From Bacteroidota bacterium (GTDB lineage: Bacteria > Bacteroidota > Ignavibacteria > Ignavibacteriales > Ignavibacteriaceae): DNA of 7,488 nucleotides. The translations under genes were made by a program, and so were the position numbers. The DNA is taken from positions 1 through 7,488 of the forward strand of contig JAJRSV010000205.1 of NCBI GenBank assembly GCA_024278655.1, given 5' to 3'. The notes beneath the pieces are model-generated. The model made no database searches and was not told the DNA's origin. It saw nothing but the letters and a program-made list of their open reading frames with translations. Shown here in pieces: positions 6,874 to 7,488 of this stretch (position 1 is its first letter; the number at the start of each line of letters is the position of its first letter).

Positions 6874-7488
6874 TTGAAAAAGTTAATTTACATCTTAATT
6901 CTGTTAGCAGTTTCCTTTTTGTTGTGTTCCACTGCATCGGCACAGGACACAACCAAAAGTCTGGCATTTAAAAATAACAGACCGCCCAGGTACATACCAT
7001 ATTTCTATCGTCCCGATCTCGGTTACCAGATATGGCAGCAATTCAAGCTTATACAAAAGGCAAACGAAGGCGATCCGCTTGCACAGCACGAGCTCGGGCT
7101 TCGCTATTTGTTAGGCGAAGGCATGGCTGCCGATACGTTGAAAGCTATTTACTGGATAAAGAAAGCTGCCGATCAGAACTTACCTTCGGCGATGTACAAT
7201 TACGGAATTTTACTCTATAACGGCTGGGGCGCCGAGTGGGATCCGTTTGCCGCATTCAAATATTTTAAGGAAGCTGCAAAAGCCGGAATGGTGCAGGCAC
7301 AGTATATAGTCGGAATTCTTTATACCGATAACCTGTTGACCAAACGCGATTATAACCATGCTTACTACTGGCTTAAGAAATCGGCTAACGGTGAATATGA
7401 ACCGGCTAAAGAAGTTATTGATAAGGTTAAGCCGGAAGTTGACTATGCGGTTATCGACTCGCTGGATAAGGAGTATGCATCCAACGAA
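6874..7488 (+). CDS. Secreted Sel1-repeat (TPR-like) protein, N-terminal part (partial, runs off the right edge)
   Basis: Exported helical-repeat protein; 205 residues visible and open to the edge. Seen: signal peptide with Lys2-Lys3, a hydrophobic core at 4-17 and a signal peptidase I site ASA|Q after residue 23. A Cys at 18 lies in LLC, a poor lipobox, so lipidation is unlikely. A linker rich in Pro, Arg and Tyr (about 40-55) leads to three Sel1-like repeats of about 36 residues: from 68 (AQHELGLRYLLGEG...AIYWIKKAAD), from 104 (SAMYNYGILLYNGWG...AFKYFKEAAKAG) and from 140 (AQYIVGILYTDN...AYYWLKKSANG). Sel1 repeats form solenoids for protein-protein contacts; the partner is unknown. Start: the frame is closed by TAA at 6799-6801 and contains no ATG before the signal peptide, so TTG 6874 is the best choice because it gives a normal signal peptide. 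No clear Shine-Dalgarno precedes it. Repeats 2 and 3 depart from the canonical G-G-V loop. Confidence 0.85.
   Translation, partial: MKKLIYILILLAVSFLLCSTASAQDTTKSLAFKNNRPPRYIPYFYRPDLGYQIWQQFKLIQKANEGDPLAQHELGLRYLLGEGMAADTLKAIYWIKKAADQNLPSAMYNYGILLYNGWGAEWDPFAAFKYFKEAAKAGMVQAQYIVGILYTDNLLTKRDYNHAYYWLKKSANGEYEPAKEVIDKVKPEVDYAVIDSLDKEYASNE

Noticed and set aside
6874..6930. Lipoprotein signal in the Sel1 protein (Cys18)
   Set aside because: The residue before Cys is Leu, which does not fit a lipobox, whereas ASA|Q five residues later is a good signal peptidase I site.
6904..7089. 61-residue minus-strand open frame
   Set aside because: Antisense to the signal peptide and linker of the Sel1 protein; Cys-rich shadow with no support.
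7032..7220. 62-residue plus-strand open frame inside the Sel1-repeat gene
   Set aside because: Out-of-frame with clear Sel1 repeats on the same strand; Arg/Ser-rich translation with no recognisable motif.

Overview
The window looks like an ordinary chromosomal segment from a Gram-negative, moderately AT-rich bacterium. The window lacks rRNA or other phylogenetic markers, so the lineage is a guess. The protein styles (a long Tyr-rich bacterial alpha-2-macroglobulin, an Aha1-type SRPBCC protein, a Sel1-repeat periplasmic protein) fit the Bacteroidota/Ignavibacteriota/Chlorobi group. The strong GGAGG Shine-Dalgarno in front of the largest gene fits Ignavibacteria-like lineages better than classical Bacteroidetes, which rarely use one.

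Layout: two gene blocks diverge from an intergenic region at 5999-6256. Leftward (minus strand) run a 1798-residue alpha-2-macroglobulin lipoprotein (602-5998, thioester motif CLEQ at residues 1337-1340) and, 39 bases further on, the N-terminal 187 residues of penicillin-binding protein 1C (1-562, cut by the window edge). This is the known yfhM-pbpC pairing: a periplasmic protease trap coupled to a peptidoglycan glycosyltransferase, thought to defend and repair a breached envelope. Rightward (plus strand) run a 133-residue Aha1 C-terminal-like/SRPBCC protein (6257-6658) and the first 205 residues of a secreted Sel1-repeat protein (6874-7488, cut by the window edge), which appears to start with TTG.

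The divergent intergenic region holds candidate promoters in both directions and several small inverted repeats. The most notable is an 11-bp stem whose 3' arm contains the Shine-Dalgarno of the SRPBCC gene. The 215-base gap at 6659-6873 is AT-rich and contains no gene I can support. I see no tRNA, rRNA, CRISPR array, insertion sequence or phage element. No convincing new system was found; the findings are mostly local regulatory structures and unusual segments inside a known family.
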